NCBI GenBank assembly: GCA_910574255.1
Contig: CAJTAK010000003.1
Location: forward strand, 62,001-126,000
DNA length: 64,000 nucleotides
Direction of reading: 5' to 3'
Source of the DNA: Clostridia bacterium
GTDB taxonomy: Bacteria; Bacillota; Clostridia; Lachnospirales; Lachnospiraceae
Shown here: in pieces, positions 43,580-53,706 of the stretch
How the letters are laid out: each line of letters begins with the position of its first letter
Numbering within the stretch: position 1 is the stretch's first letter
Notes under the pieces: generated by a model
The model's database searches: none
What the model was told of the DNA's origin: nothing
The model's input: only the letters and a program-made list of their open reading frames with translations
Translations under genes and position numbers: made by a program

Positions 43580-43628
43580 AAAAAGAGCGTTTCACTTTTT
43601 TATCCAGAAGTGAAACGCCCTTTTACTT
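43580..43628. terminator. Bidirectional terminator
   Basis: GCGTTTCACTT (43587-43597) pairs with AAGTGAAACGC (43608-43618), with T-runs on both strands. It serves the acetate-kinase-like gene and the convergent GH25 gene. Confidence 0.85.
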
Positions 43629-43664
43629 TTAACTATTTAGCTTTCAATTGTTCACTTGATTCCG

Positions 43665-45689
43665 TCAAATGGAGCTCACATTCATATCTACGTTTCCGCT
43701 GATACCATCAACCTGTCCTTTTGATGTATTCTGCCAGATGTCGTAACGTCCGCTATATGTACACTTGCTGGCATATTGCGCTACCCAGATACGATAGCTG
43801 CCCGGGAACTGGGATGGGCTTAAGTGCTCTGAGAACCAGTTCTTGCTGGCGTATACCATAGGTGTATGACCGGAATTGGCTACTGTATTGCAGAAGGCAA
43901 TCGTGATTTTGGTTCTATCCGCCTTGGACAAACCATCTGCACGGCCCCGTCCGCCTGCAGCATATTCGCTGTCAATAGCAATAGGCATGTTGATTCCATA
44001 ACGGTTAGCCAGCTTCACTGCCATACTTGCTTCCTCTACTGCCTCAGCCTCATTAATTGCCTGGCTGAAGAAGTAAACGCCTACACGCAGGCCGGCCCCT
44101 TTCGCTCCGCTGATATGAGAAGCAAACATCGGATCCTCTACCAGCACACCGGAACCATAACCACGGTATCCACAGCGGATAATAACAAAGTTAATACCTG
44201 CATTCTTTACCTTCTGCCAGTTAATCCCCTTCTGGTACTTGGATACATCAATTCCGATAGTTCCGGAACGAATACCCTCACTGCTGAACGTATACTGAAT
44301 GCCCTGGATAACCTGTGTACCTGTTACTTTGTTGCCATTCTTATCAAAGAAGTAGGTGGCATTGTCAATGGTCTGCCAACCGGTATATTTGTATGTACCG
44401 GTGCCTTCCATAATCGGTGCACTGGTAGTATCATAAACGATCTTCTCTCCGCTTGCCGCTCCAACCAGACGCAATGTATGATTCAAAACAGATGCGGTTC
44501 CTTCAGCAGTCGGAGCACTTTCTGCACCTGAATTATTTGTCTCATTACCTTCAACCGGCTTTGTAACTGTACATTCCGGATTTTTACAACTTCCGTTTTC
44601 ATCAAAATCATGTTCTGTCTTTTTCGGCACGGAAGTTGAAGAGCCGCATACAGAGCATTTATTCTCTCCATCCTTCGTACAGGTTGGCTCTGTCACCACT
44701 ACACTATAGTCATGTGTATGATTTGAATCAATTGCTCCGCAATTCTTGCATTTCCCATTCTCATAGCTATGCCCTTTTGCCGCAATTGTTTCTGTTTTTG
44801 TATCCTTGCATTTACTGCAGGTCAATGTCTTCGTTCCGGTCTCTGTACAACCAGCCTCTTTTGTTACACTTTCTGTATATGTATGCTCACAGGCCATCTT
44901 AACACTACAGCGATCACATTTGCCGTCTCCATTATCATCCTTATGATGCTTCGCCGGCTCACTGATGATCTTCTCATACATAGGCGTCCCATATTCGTCC
45001 ACCTTCTGCTTCATGATCTCAGTCTTATCAGATTCTACAAACTCCACCGTATCCTTCAGCACAGAAGCCGTACCAGCGTCACTGTTACCGGTAGTATTGG
45101 AATCCTCCTTGGCCACATTGATCTCACTCTCCTTCTTGATCTCATCTGTGACATCCACTACCTTGTATTCCAGATTTGCCTTAACCTCAGCCTGAATATC
45201 CTTCGGCGCACTGTAGGAACCAGAAGACTTCATGGAAATCGTACAGCTTCCGGGAGTCATATTCTTTATGTAAATGATTCCATCCTTATCCTCATCCTTA
45301 TAGCTTTGAGCCTTTTTATTGGAATCTGTAACTGTAACCTCGAACTGTGTTCCGGTGATGACCCGGTCATTCTTCTGGTTAACAATCTTTACCTTCAGAT
45401 CCTTATCCATAGATGTGGCCTTCAATACAACCGGAATAGTCTTTTCATCCACAGTTGCAGCCTGTGTATTATCCCCGTCCAGTCTCGTAAGCTCTGCCAT
45501 ATAAGAGGTGTTCATAGCAAGTCCTATTACATTTACCGCTTCCTCCACCGGTATTGATTCCTCCGTCATCCCCAGATTCGTTACCGTAGGAATCATATCG
45601 TCTGTTACCTGCGGCCGAATACAGCCGCCGAGCATAGACACTGCCAAAACAGCCGAAAGGCTGATCGCCCAAAATCGTTTTCCCTTCAT
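43665..45689 (-). CDS. Secreted GH25 lysozyme lipoprotein with Cys-rich repeats
   Basis: A 674-residue surface protein from ATG 45689 (GAGGAG upstream). Signal with lipobox MLGGC; a beta-rich region to about residue 245; a Cys-rich segment (about 247-376) with repeated CxxC-type knuckles (CDRCS, CSKCKD, CKNCGA, CSVCGS) and His/Asp-rich linkers; a cell-wall-binding repeat (TGWQTIDNATYFFDKNGNKV); and a C-terminal GH25 muramidase (about 475-674) with GIDVSKYQKGINWQKVK, IIRCGYRG, MPIAIDSEY and VDMN. It cleaves peptidoglycan glycan strands. The Cys-rich part may bind zinc or form disulfides. Confidence 0.9.
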   Translation of the reverse strand: MKGKRFWAISLSAVLAVSMLGGCIRPQVTDDMIPTVTNLGMTEESIPVEEAVNVIGLAMNTSYMAELTRLDGDNTQAATVDEKTIPVVLKATSMDKDLKVKIVNQKNDRVITGTQFEVTVTDSNKKAQSYKDEDKDGIIYIKNMTPGSCTISMKSSGSYSAPKDIQAEVKANLEYKVVDVTDEIKKESEINVAKEDSNTTGNSDAGTASVLKDTVEFVESDKTEIMKQKVDEYGTPMYEKIISEPAKHHKDDNGDGKCDRCSVKMACEHTYTESVTKEAGCTETGTKTLTCSKCKDTKTETIAAKGHSYENGKCKNCGAIDSNHTHDYSVVVTEPTCTKDGENKCSVCGSSTSVPKKTEHDFDENGSCKNPECTVTKPVEGNETNNSGAESAPTAEGTASVLNHTLRLVGAASGEKIVYDTTSAPIMEGTGTYKYTGWQTIDNATYFFDKNGNKVTGTQVIQGIQYTFSSEGIRSGTIGIDVSKYQKGINWQKVKNAGINFVIIRCGYRGYGSGVLVEDPMFASHISGAKGAGLRVGVYFFSQAINEAEAVEEASMAVKLANRYGINMPIAIDSEYAAGGRGRADGLSKADRTKITIAFCNTVANSGHTPMVYASKNWFSEHLSPSQFPGSYRIWVAQYASKCTYSGRYDIWQNTSKGQVDGISGNVDMNVSSI

Positions 45690-45814
45690 GTTCCTTCTCC
45701 TCATTTGCTTCATTACACCCTTGCCCTCTTTTGAAAAGGGCAGATTTTTGTTAACAGTAGTCTTAGTATAACACCCTTTATTACGCTTTTCAACTGTTTA
45801 CATAAAAAAAATCG

Positions 45815-45857
45815 AAATAAAAAATGGGATATTTTCAAGGATATCCCATTTTTTTGT
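45815..45857. terminator. Terminator of the pth-mfd-foldase operon
   Basis: AAAATGGGATAT (45821-45832) pairs perfectly with ATATCCCATTTT (45841-45852), with A/T runs on both sides. Confidence 0.85.
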
Positions 45858-45939
45858 CATTTTCTTTATTATTTGTTTAATATTTCCTTAAATTTTTTGT
45901 AACATTCTCAATGAGCCGTTCCAAGTCGTAAAATACCTT

Positions 45940-46962
45940 TTACTGCTCCGTCTTCAAAACAAACGTCTGGCTAAAGGTCAGCTTTCCCATCACCTCATCC
46001 ACAGTCGTAAAAGTATGAGCTTCCTGAAGCTCCTCACATTTCTCATTGTAAAGCTCATCCCTGCGCTGCTGGACAATGGTTTCCTTCTGGCTGTCGGTAG
46101 CCTCCCTGTCAAAGGTGCTGACCATCTGTACTGCATAGTACCCGGTTTCCGCCTCCACAATCTCTGCAAACTCCCCATCCTGCAGGGTATCTGCCGCCGC
46201 CCGTACACTTTCTGCCGGAGAACTGCTGTCAGCTCCGTAAGTTGTAGTATTTACAGTAATATTTTCTTTGCCCTCTGCCGCTGCACTCAGATCACCGCTG
46301 GTCTTCGCCTCATCCACGACTGCCTGAAGAGCCGCCTTCTTCTCTGCCTTTTCTTCATCTGTCAGATCAATCGTATTTCCCTCACTGTCAGTTTCCGTTC
46401 CTGTCGTAGCGATAAATGCATAAGTAATTCGCTTCTGAGCCGCTTCCTCGTCGGAAACTGCCGAATCTACATCCGCAGTCAGGACATCATACATTTTATT
46501 CTGTATTGTCATAAGCGTTAAAAGATGCTCTACATCTGCCTGCTCTGCTCCAACTGCCTTTTTCAGCTGCGGCGTATTGGCATCCATAAATGCCTTTGCA
46601 GCCTCGGCAATTGCTGCTTTTTCTTCCTCTGTCAATACCACTTCATAATCAGGCGCCTCCGCTTCCAGAACATAAAGCAGCTTAAATTCATCCATCTGGC
46701 TCTTCTTCGCTGTATCTCCATAGATCTCACCTGTATCCGGCATCTCCTGCTGATAAATGCCGCCCCCAAGCATGCTTCCATAATAAGTCTCCATCTGCGC
46801 CTGCTGGTAACGCAGCATCAGGCTGAATTCTCCCAATCTTATATTGGTGGTCTCATCCAGAACCGCAATGGTCTCGGAAGCATCAAGTTTCCCGGAACAG
46901 CCTGTCAGCACAAAGGCCAGCACAAATACCAGAGATAAGATCCTGATTATCCTCTTTTTCAT
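45940..46962 (-). CDS. PrsA/SurA-like foldase lipoprotein (second copy)
   Basis: A 340-residue exported lipoprotein (lipobox VLTGC, Cys22). An N-terminal SurA-like helical chaperone domain with LGEFSLMLRYQQAQMETYYG and VVLTEEEKAAIAEAAKAFM; then a parvulin-like PPIase region with RITYAFIATTG, DLTDEEKAEKKAALQAVV and LQDGEFAEIVEAETGYYAVQMVS. It probably helps to fold secreted proteins at the membrane. Paralogous to the gene at 47114 (similar layout and length, 150 bases apart) and transcribed with it. Confidence 0.82.
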   Translation of the reverse strand: MKKRIIRILSLVFVLAFVLTGCSGKLDASETIAVLDETTNIRLGEFSLMLRYQQAQMETYYGSMLGGGIYQQEMPDTGEIYGDTAKKSQMDEFKLLYVLEAEAPDYEVVLTEEEKAAIAEAAKAFMDANTPQLKKAVGAEQADVEHLLTLMTIQNKMYDVLTADVDSAVSDEEAAQKRITYAFIATTGTETDSEGNTIDLTDEEKAEKKAALQAVVDEAKTSGDLSAAAEGKENITVNTTTYGADSSSPAESVRAAADTLQDGEFAEIVEAETGYYAVQMVSTFDREATDSQKETIVQQRRDELYNEKCEELQEAHTFTTVDEVMGKLTFSQTFVLKTEQ

Positions 46963-47113
46963 CTTTTTTGTCTACCTTTCCATTTTCTCGAAGCCCTATG
47001 CTGTTTCTTTGTGGGCTCCTGTATTTATTCTTTGTCCATTATAATCTGTTTTTCCCCCATAGGCAAGGGGTCTTTTACCGGGACACAGACATTTCACAGC
47101 TGTTGCTTTTATC

Positions 47114-48136
47114 CTACTGCTCTGTCAGCAGCTTGTCCACTCGAACCGCGCTCCAAACCTCGTCCAGAATTTCAAGGGGTGTCTCTTTCTTCCATTCCTC
47201 AATCAGTTCAGCACAATAATCTTCTCTGGCGAGATATTTCATCTCTTCCATACGTTCTTTTGAGGCTTCTTCATCATACTCTGCTGTTTTCTGAACAATA
47301 TAGTATCCCTCCTGAGTCTCTATTATTCCGGAGACTTCTCCTGTTTCCATCTCTCTGGCTGCCTGGGCTACCAGCTCATGAGCTCCTCCATCCGTTTTAT
47401 CATTAAAATAAACATCAATCACTGTATGGGAAATCTCTGCTCCGGCCGCTGTAATATCCCCCAGTTCCCGAACCCTGAGAACAAATTTATCCGCATCCGA
47501 GCGAACCTTAAGCAGCTCATCCTCTGTAAAAGGTGTCTGGTTCCCCTCTGCGTCAAAGGTTCCTGTTGTGGCAAACAGACAATAGGTTAACTTTCCTACT
47601 CGAACTTCCGCCTCATCGATCTCTGGTTCATATTCCTCTTTCAAAAATTCCGCAGTTTTTGACGCCTGTTCATTATATGTCAGGAACTGCTCCACAGTTT
47701 CCTCTGTAGCTCCTGCTGCCTCCAGCACTGCCGGAGTATTGTCTTTCATAAAGGCCTCCGCCCGAGCTTCTAGGGTCTTCCTTTCCTCTTTGGTCAGTTC
47801 CGCCCCATAATCTTCAGCATGCGCACAAAGAAGATGGATTTCCGTAAGGATATCCATCACATTCTCTTTGAGAACTTCCTCCATGGTTTCCCCTGTACCT
47901 TCTCCAAATTCCGGTTTTGCCTGCCACATATCCGCTCCGTAGGAATCATAATAAGATATCTCCCATTGCTCCTGAAGCATTCTGGTATAAAATACAGCCT
48001 CTTCCAGTGTGATAGTCTCCGTTCCCAGCTTTGCTGCTGGTGTTCCCGACGATTCTTCCGACCTGTTGCAGCCTGCACATAGATTCAGCAGCAGTGCCGT
48101 CATCAGCCATGCAGCACCTATCTTTCTCCAATTCAT
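47114..48136 (-). CDS. PrsA/SurA-like foldase lipoprotein (first copy)
   Basis: A 340-residue lipoprotein (lipobox NLCAGC, Cys23). It has the same layout as its downstream paralogue: ITLEEAVFYTRMLQEQWEISYY, LTKEERKTLEARAEAFM, LTYCLFATTG, FTEDELLKVRSDADKFVLR, METGEVSGIIETQEGYYIVQKTAEYDEEASKE. These match trigger-like SurA N-domain and parvulin C-domain proteins. Its ATG overlaps the mfd stop by 4 bases, so it is translationally coupled to mfd. This association of a foldase with mfd is common in clostridia. Confidence 0.85.
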   Translation of the reverse strand: MNWRKIGAAWLMTALLLNLCAGCNRSEESSGTPAAKLGTETITLEEAVFYTRMLQEQWEISYYDSYGADMWQAKPEFGEGTGETMEEVLKENVMDILTEIHLLCAHAEDYGAELTKEERKTLEARAEAFMKDNTPAVLEAAGATEETVEQFLTYNEQASKTAEFLKEEYEPEIDEAEVRVGKLTYCLFATTGTFDAEGNQTPFTEDELLKVRSDADKFVLRVRELGDITAAGAEISHTVIDVYFNDKTDGGAHELVAQAAREMETGEVSGIIETQEGYYIVQKTAEYDEEASKERMEEMKYLAREDYCAELIEEWKKETPLEILDEVWSAVRVDKLLTEQ

Positions 48137-51100
48137 TTGTCCTCTTCCTCCCGCAGCGCCTGCATCTCTTCCAATATAACTCCTACAAGCTCTATCACAT
48201 TCTCATCATCCCGGCTGTTTTTGGCCCTGCGGTATAAAAAGCTGGGCTTCTCGCCAGCCAGAAACCGCATCCGCCCGTCAAACCGGCTGATAAATGTCTG
48301 AAATTCTGCCGGATTAAGCCTTGCTTTCTCATATAAATAAAGACGGAGCTCTTCCGGCCGCTCTACAATCTCCTTTACATAAACTTTATGAGCCTTTACC
48401 TTCAGATCTGCCACTGCCAGCAGATTAAGCACAGATTTAGGGGGATCCCCAAATCGATCCAGCAGCTCTTCCAGCATATCCTCACATTCCTCCGCTGCTT
48501 CAATACCGGCAATCCTCTTGTAGATATCCAGCTTCTGGCTTTCACTGCGGATATAAGTATCCGGAATATAGGCATCCAGCTCAATATCTACCAAAGTCTG
48601 AAATGCTTCCTCAGACACAGAAATTCCCTTCTGTTTTTTCACCGCCTCATTCAGCATCTTACAGTAGAGATCATAGCCTACCGCCTGCATATGCCCATGC
48701 TGCTGCGCTCCCAGAAGGTTTCCTGCCCCCCTGATCTCCAAATCCCGCATGGCAATCTTAAAGCCGCTCCCCAGCTCTGTAAATTCCCGAATAGCTCCCA
48801 AACGTTTCTCTGCCACCTCTTTCAGCATCTTATTTCGACGATACATCAAAAAGGCATAAGCTGTCCGATTGGAACGCCCTACCCGGCCCCGAAGCTGATA
48901 GAGCTGAGACAGACCCATATTGTCAGCATCATGAATAATCATAGTATTTACATTGGAGATATCAAGCCCCGTCTCAATAATCGTAGTGGAAACCAGCACG
49001 TCAATATCCCCTGCAATAAAGTCATACATGATCCGTTCCAGCTCCTGCTCCTTCATCTGTCCATGAGCAAAGACAATATTAGCCTCCGGAACCAGCTTTG
49101 CCAGTTGGTTTGTCATCTCTACAATGGTGTTCACCCGATTATAGACATAATAAACCTGTCCTCCCCGTCCCAGTTCACGGCTGATAGCTGCCCGAACCAT
49201 CTCTTCATCATATTCCATTACATAAGTTTGAATAGGCACCCGATCCTGGGGCGCTTCCTCCAGAACACTCATGTCCCGAATTCCGATAAGGCTCATATGA
49301 AGTGTTCGTGGAATAGGGGTTGCTGTCAGGGTCATCACATCCACATTCTCTTTTAGTTTCTTAATCTTCTCCTTGTGGGCCACTCCAAAGCGCTGCTCCT
49401 CATCAATAATCAAAAGTCCCAGGTCCTTGAACACTACATCCGCCGACAGCACCCGATGGGTTCCAATAATAATATCCACCAATCCTTTTTTTAGATCTGC
49501 AATGGTCTTTTTCTGCTCTGTAGCAGTTCGAAATCGGGACAGCATATCCACTCGGACAGGAAATTCCTTCATTCTCTGAACAAAGGTATTGTAATGCTGC
49601 TGGGCCAGAATTGTCGTAGGAACCAGATAGACCACCTGCTTATTTTCCTGCACTGCTTTGAAGGCTGCACGGATTGCGATCTCCGTCTTTCCATAGCCTA
49701 CATCCCCACAGATCAGCCGATCCATAATCCGGGTACTCTCCATATCTCGTTTTACTGCCTCAATGGCAAGCTGCTGATCCTCTGTTTCCTCAAAAGGAAA
49801 CAGCTCCTCGAACTCTCTCTGCCAGACAGTATCTGGTCCGTACACGTAGCCGTCCTTTTCCTGACGCGCTGCATAAAGCTCCACCAGATCCTTTGCAATC
49901 TCCTGAACTGCGCCTCGAACCTTTGTTTTGGTCTTTACCCATTCGCTTCCCCCAAGGCGGTTCAGTTTGGGTTTTCTGGCATCTGCTCCGGCATACTTCT
50001 GGATCATCTCCAGCTGAGTCGCCAGAATATAGAGATTTCCTCCTTTGGCATATTCAATCTTAATATAATCCTTCATGATCTTGTCTACTTCTACCTTCTC
50101 AATTCCCCGATAGATGCCAAGACCATGGTTCTCATGAACCACATAATCGCCTATGCTGAGCTCTGAAAAGTTCTGAATCTTCTGCCCCTCATAAGTCTTA
50201 TGCCGCTTCCGCTTCTTCTTTTCTCTGCCAAAAATATCAGTCTCTGAAATAACAGCAAATTTCACCATAGGATATTCATATCCTCTGTGGACACTGCCGT
50301 GTACGACCATAATCTCCGTTTCCTGAACAACCCTGTCCGGATCCTCAGTATAGAAGCTGTTCAGATCCTCCGCCTGCAGATCTGCTGCCAGACGTTTTGC
50401 TCTGGTTCCGGAAGCGCACATCAAAACTACTGCATATTTCTCCCGTTTCCATCGCTTCAAATCTTTTACCAAAAGTTCAAAGCTATTATTGTAGGGATTG
50501 ACAGACCTTGCTTCAATCTGATATCTGCCCGTAATCTCCCACGCAGCAGATTTCTGCTCCAGCATACACAAAGCCACACAATTTCGCCCATTCAGCCGGG
50601 CCGTCACCTCTTCTGCGCCATAGAGCAGCCCGGCCTCTTTCGGCAGCATCTCCCCTTTTTCTGCACGATTAGCCAGACTTTCCCGAAATTCCATTTCTAC
50701 AGTATTTCCCTTTTCCAAAAGCCTTGCAGGCTCATCCAGAAAAAGCACACTCTTATCCACGGGAAAATAATCCAGAAAGCTTACAGCCCTTTCCTCTTTT
50801 TCCGGTATAGGCTCCGCCGCCGGATATATAACGATTTCACTTAAGTTTTCAATGGAACGCTGGCTTTCTGCATCAAAACTTCGGATAGAATCAACCTCTT
50901 CGTCCCAAAGCTCGATTCTCCACGGGTTCTCTTCTGTCAGACCATAAATATCAACAATACCGCCCCGAACCGCAAACTGGCCAGGAGCATCCACCTGCCC
51001 CGTCCGCTCATAGCCAAGCCGGGTCAGTCTTTCGCTTAATGCCTTTATCTCAACCAGACTTTCTGTCCCAATACAGAGAAGTTCTTCCCTCACTTGCTCC

Positions 51101-51486
51101 AGAGGCTTTAAGCGATCCATACACCCGTCAAAAGTGGTAATCACCGTAATCTCCGACTGCGTAAGCAGTGCCTGCAATGCTTGAATGCGCTGCTGTACCA
51201 GAAGATTTCCCTGAATGTCTGCATGAAAAAAGAGGAAATCCTTTGCCTGATAGAGCACTGCCCTTTGATCAAAGCAGCGACAGTCCTCATAGATTTCCTT
51301 TGCTTTCTGTTCACTGTAGGTCAGAATCATTCGGAAGGGAAAGTCTTGTGCCAAGCCCCAGGCTATATGGACCTTTTGGGAATCGATACAGCCCGAGAGC
51401 TGCAATACCCCCCGATTCTTTTTCAGTTTTCCCCGAATTTCTTCATATGCACTTAAATTTTTTAAGGGTTCCAGAAAGGCTTTCAT
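48133..51486 (-). CDS. mfd: Transcription-repair coupling factor Mfd
   Basis: A 1117-residue ATPase that removes stalled RNA polymerase and recruits UvrA. UvrB-like N-terminal module (about 1-330), RNA-polymerase-interacting CarD-like domain near residue 450 (YVVHENHGLGIYRGIEKV), SF2 helicase with Walker A GDVGYGKTE near 595 and IIDEEQRFGV near 695, TATPIPRTLHMSL, GRVGRSNRTAYAF, and the C-terminal TRCF domain (IELDAYIPDTYIRSESQKLDIYKR). Full length. Its ATG overlaps the pth stop. Confidence 0.97.
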   Translation of the reverse strand: MKAFLEPLKNLSAYEEIRGKLKKNRGVLQLSGCIDSQKVHIAWGLAQDFPFRMILTYSEQKAKEIYEDCRCFDQRAVLYQAKDFLFFHADIQGNLLVQQRIQALQALLTQSEITVITTFDGCMDRLKPLEQVREELLCIGTESLVEIKALSERLTRLGYERTGQVDAPGQFAVRGGIVDIYGLTEENPWRIELWDEEVDSIRSFDAESQRSIENLSEIVIYPAAEPIPEKEERAVSFLDYFPVDKSVLFLDEPARLLEKGNTVEMEFRESLANRAEKGEMLPKEAGLLYGAEEVTARLNGRNCVALCMLEQKSAAWEITGRYQIEARSVNPYNNSFELLVKDLKRWKREKYAVVLMCASGTRAKRLAADLQAEDLNSFYTEDPDRVVQETEIMVVHGSVHRGYEYPMVKFAVISETDIFGREKKKRKRHKTYEGQKIQNFSELSIGDYVVHENHGLGIYRGIEKVEVDKIMKDYIKIEYAKGGNLYILATQLEMIQKYAGADARKPKLNRLGGSEWVKTKTKVRGAVQEIAKDLVELYAARQEKDGYVYGPDTVWQREFEELFPFEETEDQQLAIEAVKRDMESTRIMDRLICGDVGYGKTEIAIRAAFKAVQENKQVVYLVPTTILAQQHYNTFVQRMKEFPVRVDMLSRFRTATEQKKTIADLKKGLVDIIIGTHRVLSADVVFKDLGLLIIDEEQRFGVAHKEKIKKLKENVDVMTLTATPIPRTLHMSLIGIRDMSVLEEAPQDRVPIQTYVMEYDEEMVRAAISRELGRGGQVYYVYNRVNTIVEMTNQLAKLVPEANIVFAHGQMKEQELERIMYDFIAGDIDVLVSTTIIETGLDISNVNTMIIHDADNMGLSQLYQLRGRVGRSNRTAYAFLMYRRNKMLKEVAEKRLGAIREFTELGSGFKIAMRDLEIRGAGNLLGAQQHGHMQAVGYDLYCKMLNEAVKKQKGISVSEEAFQTLVDIELDAYIPDTYIRSESQKLDIYKRIAGIEAAEECEDMLEELLDRFGDPPKSVLNLLAVADLKVKAHKVYVKEIVERPEELRLYLYEKARLNPAEFQTFISRFDGRMRFLAGEKPSFLYRRAKNSRDDENVIELVGVILEEMQALREEEDK

Positions 51487-52061
51487 TCTTTTACAACCTT
51501 TTTATTATATTGATTCATGGCAGTATCCGTCTGTTCCTGCACCATCAGGCGAACCGCATCTGCGGCATTACTGATGGCATCCTCCACCAGCTTTCGATCT
51601 TCTCCTGAAAAATGCCCAAGCACATGGTTCACAAGATCCTGACCCTCTATTTTTGCTCCCACGCCAACTCGAATCCGCAAAAACTCCTGAGTTCCAAGAT
51701 GGGTTATAATGTCCTTCATGCCATTGTGCCCTCCGGCACTTCCCTTTTTCCGAATCCGAAGATTGCCGGGAGCCAGATCGATATCATCATAAATAACAAT
51801 CAGTTCCCGAGCCGGATCTAATTTATAAAATTCCACCGCTTCCCCAACGCTGTTTCCGCTGAGATTCATAAAGGTCTGAGGCTTGAGAAGCAGCACCCTG
51901 TTCCCTTCAATTGTACCAACGCCGCAGACGCCTTTGAATTTTTTAGTATTCATACTAATATTATATTGTTCCGCCAAATGGTCAATTACATCAAATCCAA
52001 TGTTATGGCGAGTATGCTCATACTTTTTTGTGGGGTTTCCTAAGCCTGCAATTATATACAT
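51483..52061 (-). CDS. pth: Peptidyl-tRNA hydrolase
   Basis: Recycles peptidyl-tRNAs. 192 residues from ATG 52061, with AGGAGAGTTGTA upstream; the longer reading is out of family. Motifs: IAGLGNPTKKYEHTRHNIGFDV (catalytic His), KPQTFMNLSGNSV, DDIDLAPGNLRIRKKGSAGGHNG. Overlaps mfd by 4 bases. Confidence 0.96.
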   Translation of the reverse strand: MYIIAGLGNPTKKYEHTRHNIGFDVIDHLAEQYNISMNTKKFKGVCGVGTIEGNRVLLLKPQTFMNLSGNSVGEAVEFYKLDPARELIVIYDDIDLAPGNLRIRKKGSAGGHNGMKDIITHLGTQEFLRIRVGVGAKIEGQDLVNHVLGHFSGEDRKLVEDAISNAADAVRLMVQEQTDTAMNQYNKKVVKE

Positions 52062-52144
52062 TACAACTCTCCTATTAAAAAACGAACCTAACAAAAACAC
52101 CTTTTTTATACTACAGGAGATTTTTCCATTTTGCAAGGCAAAAG

Positions 52145-52179
52145 AACAGAGATGCCGTTATAAAAACGACATCTCTGTT
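52145..52179 (-). terminator. Terminator of spoVG
   Basis: AACAGAGATG...CGTT pairs with AACG...CATCTCTGTT. On the minus strand a T-containing stretch (CTTTTG) follows. It lies between spoVG and pth. Confidence 0.7.
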
Positions 52180-52216
52180 ACCACTTTCTTCATAACATAA
52201 CGATCTATAATCCCAA

Positions 52217-52492
52217 TCAGGCTTCCTCTGATGCTTCCAACAATGCTGCTTCGTACTTTTCCAGAATAATTTTCTGGATCTGATCACGGGTCCCGGAATT
52301 GATGGGGTGGGCAATATCCCGATATTCTCCATCGGCTGCCTTTCTGCTTGGCATTGCAATAAACAATCCCTTTTCCCCTTCAATTACCTTGATGTCATGT
52401 ACTACGAACTCGTCTTCAATGGTAATCGACACAACGGCCTTCATCTTTCCTTCTTTTGCGACCTTCCGTACGCGTACATCTGTGATCTGCAT
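52217..52492 (-). CDS. spoVG: Septation protein SpoVG
   Basis: A small RNA/DNA-binding regulator of sporulation and cell division. 91 residues from ATG 52492 (GGGGG upstream): [57 protein letters not shown]. Length and motifs are typical. Transcribed alone. Confidence 0.96.
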   Translation of the reverse strand: MQITDVRVRKVAKEGKMKAVVSITIEDEFVVHDIKVIEGEKGLFIAMPSRKAADGEYRDIAHPINSGTRDQIQKIILEKYEAALLEASEEA

Positions 52493-52587
52493 TTCTTTTG
52501 TTCCCCCTTTTTCCAAAGGCATGAATCTACTTGTAACTCAATTTATGTTATGGTTCACTTCGTAAACCACTGCATGTTTTTCATGTA

Positions 52588-53706
52588 CTACAGTACATAC
52601 CGCTCGTTCTTTTCCACAACAATCTTCACTCCATGCTCTCCCACATAACGAGAATTGGCGCGAATGGTATCTCGGCTTTCCACGATGCAATTTTCAATGT
52701 ACGTATTATCCCCAATATATACCTCATTGAGAATAATGGAATTCTTAATTACACAATTATTTCCCACGAAAACTTTCTTAAACAGAACGGAATTTTCTAC
52801 GGTTCCATTGATGATACAGCCGCTGGCTACCAGAGAGTTCTTCACGTCAGAACCAGGATTGTACTTGGCCGGAGGCAGATCCAACACTTTAGAGTATACA
52901 TCCGGGTATGTCTTAAAGAAATATTTCCGCACATCCGCTTTCAGGAAATCCATATTCGTCTCATAATAAGACTCTACAGAGGAAATACTGTTCCAGTAAT
53001 CAGCAGTTCTATATGCATAGATGCGTTTCAGATTCTTATAGCGAATCAGGATATCCCGAACAAAATCATAACGTTCCTCTTGCGCACACTTCTCAATCAG
53101 TTCAATCAGCTGTCTTCTGCGGATCACATAGATTCCACAGGAAATGGTATTCTCCTGAGTCTCTACCGGCTTCTCCTCAAAATCCAAAATTCTCCCTTCC
53201 TCATCCGTTTTCAGCACACCGAAACGGGTGGTGTCGGATCCGGCCGGAAGATCCTTGCAGACAACCGTGATATCTGCTTTCTTGTCAATGTGATACTCCA
53301 GCACCTTATTATAATCCATCTTGTAAACAGCATCACCGGACGCAATCACTACATAGGGCTCATGGCTGTTCTTAAGCCAGTCCAAATTCTGATAGATAGA
53401 ATCTGCCGTACCGCGGTACCAGGAATTATTGTCTGCGGTAATCGTGGGAGTAAAAATGTAAAGTCCTCCCTGCTTTCTGCCGAAATCCCACCATTTGGAT
53501 GAACTCAAATGCTCATTCAGGGAGCGTGCATTATACTGTGTCAGCACTGCTACTCTCTGGATATGAGAGTTGGACATGTTGCTGAGCGCAAAATCAATTC
53601 CCCGGTAGCTTCCGGCTACGGGCATTGCTGCAACGGCTCTCTTGTTGGACAGCTCTCTCATTCTGTGATTACTTCCGCCTGCCAGTACAATTCCAATCGC
53701 TCTCAT
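52588..53706 (-). CDS. glgD: Glucose-1-phosphate adenylyltransferase, GlgD subunit
   Basis: A 372-residue ADP-glucose pyrophosphorylase-like protein. The N-terminal pyrophosphorylase signature is altered (VLAGGSNHRMRELSNKRA instead of GGxGxRLxxLTxxRAKPA), as in the GlgD regulatory subunit, while the C-terminal left-handed beta helix remains (VKNSLVASGCIINGTVENSVLF, IKNSIILNEVYIGDNTYIENC). Its ATG overlaps the glgC stop (TAATG). With GlgC it forms a heteromeric enzyme for glycogen synthesis. Confidence 0.93.
   Translation of the reverse strand: MRAIGIVLAGGSNHRMRELSNKRAVAAMPVAGSYRGIDFALSNMSNSHIQRVAVLTQYNARSLNEHLSSSKWWDFGRKQGGLYIFTPTITADNNSWYRGTADSIYQNLDWLKNSHEPYVVIASGDAVYKMDYNKVLEYHIDKKADITVVCKDLPAGSDTTRFGVLKTDEEGRILDFEEKPVETQENTISCGIYVIRRRQLIELIEKCAQEERYDFVRDILIRYKNLKRIYAYRTADYWNSISSVESYYETNMDFLKADVRKYFFKTYPDVYSKVLDLPPAKYNPGSDVKNSLVASGCIINGTVENSVLFKKVFVGNNCVIKNSIILNEVYIGDNTYIENCIVESRDTIRANSRYVGEHGVKIVVEKNERYVL

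Noticed and set aside
48388-49356. 322-codon + strand open frame antisense to mfd
   Set aside because: Shadow frame inside a conserved gene; no start site and low-complexity translation.
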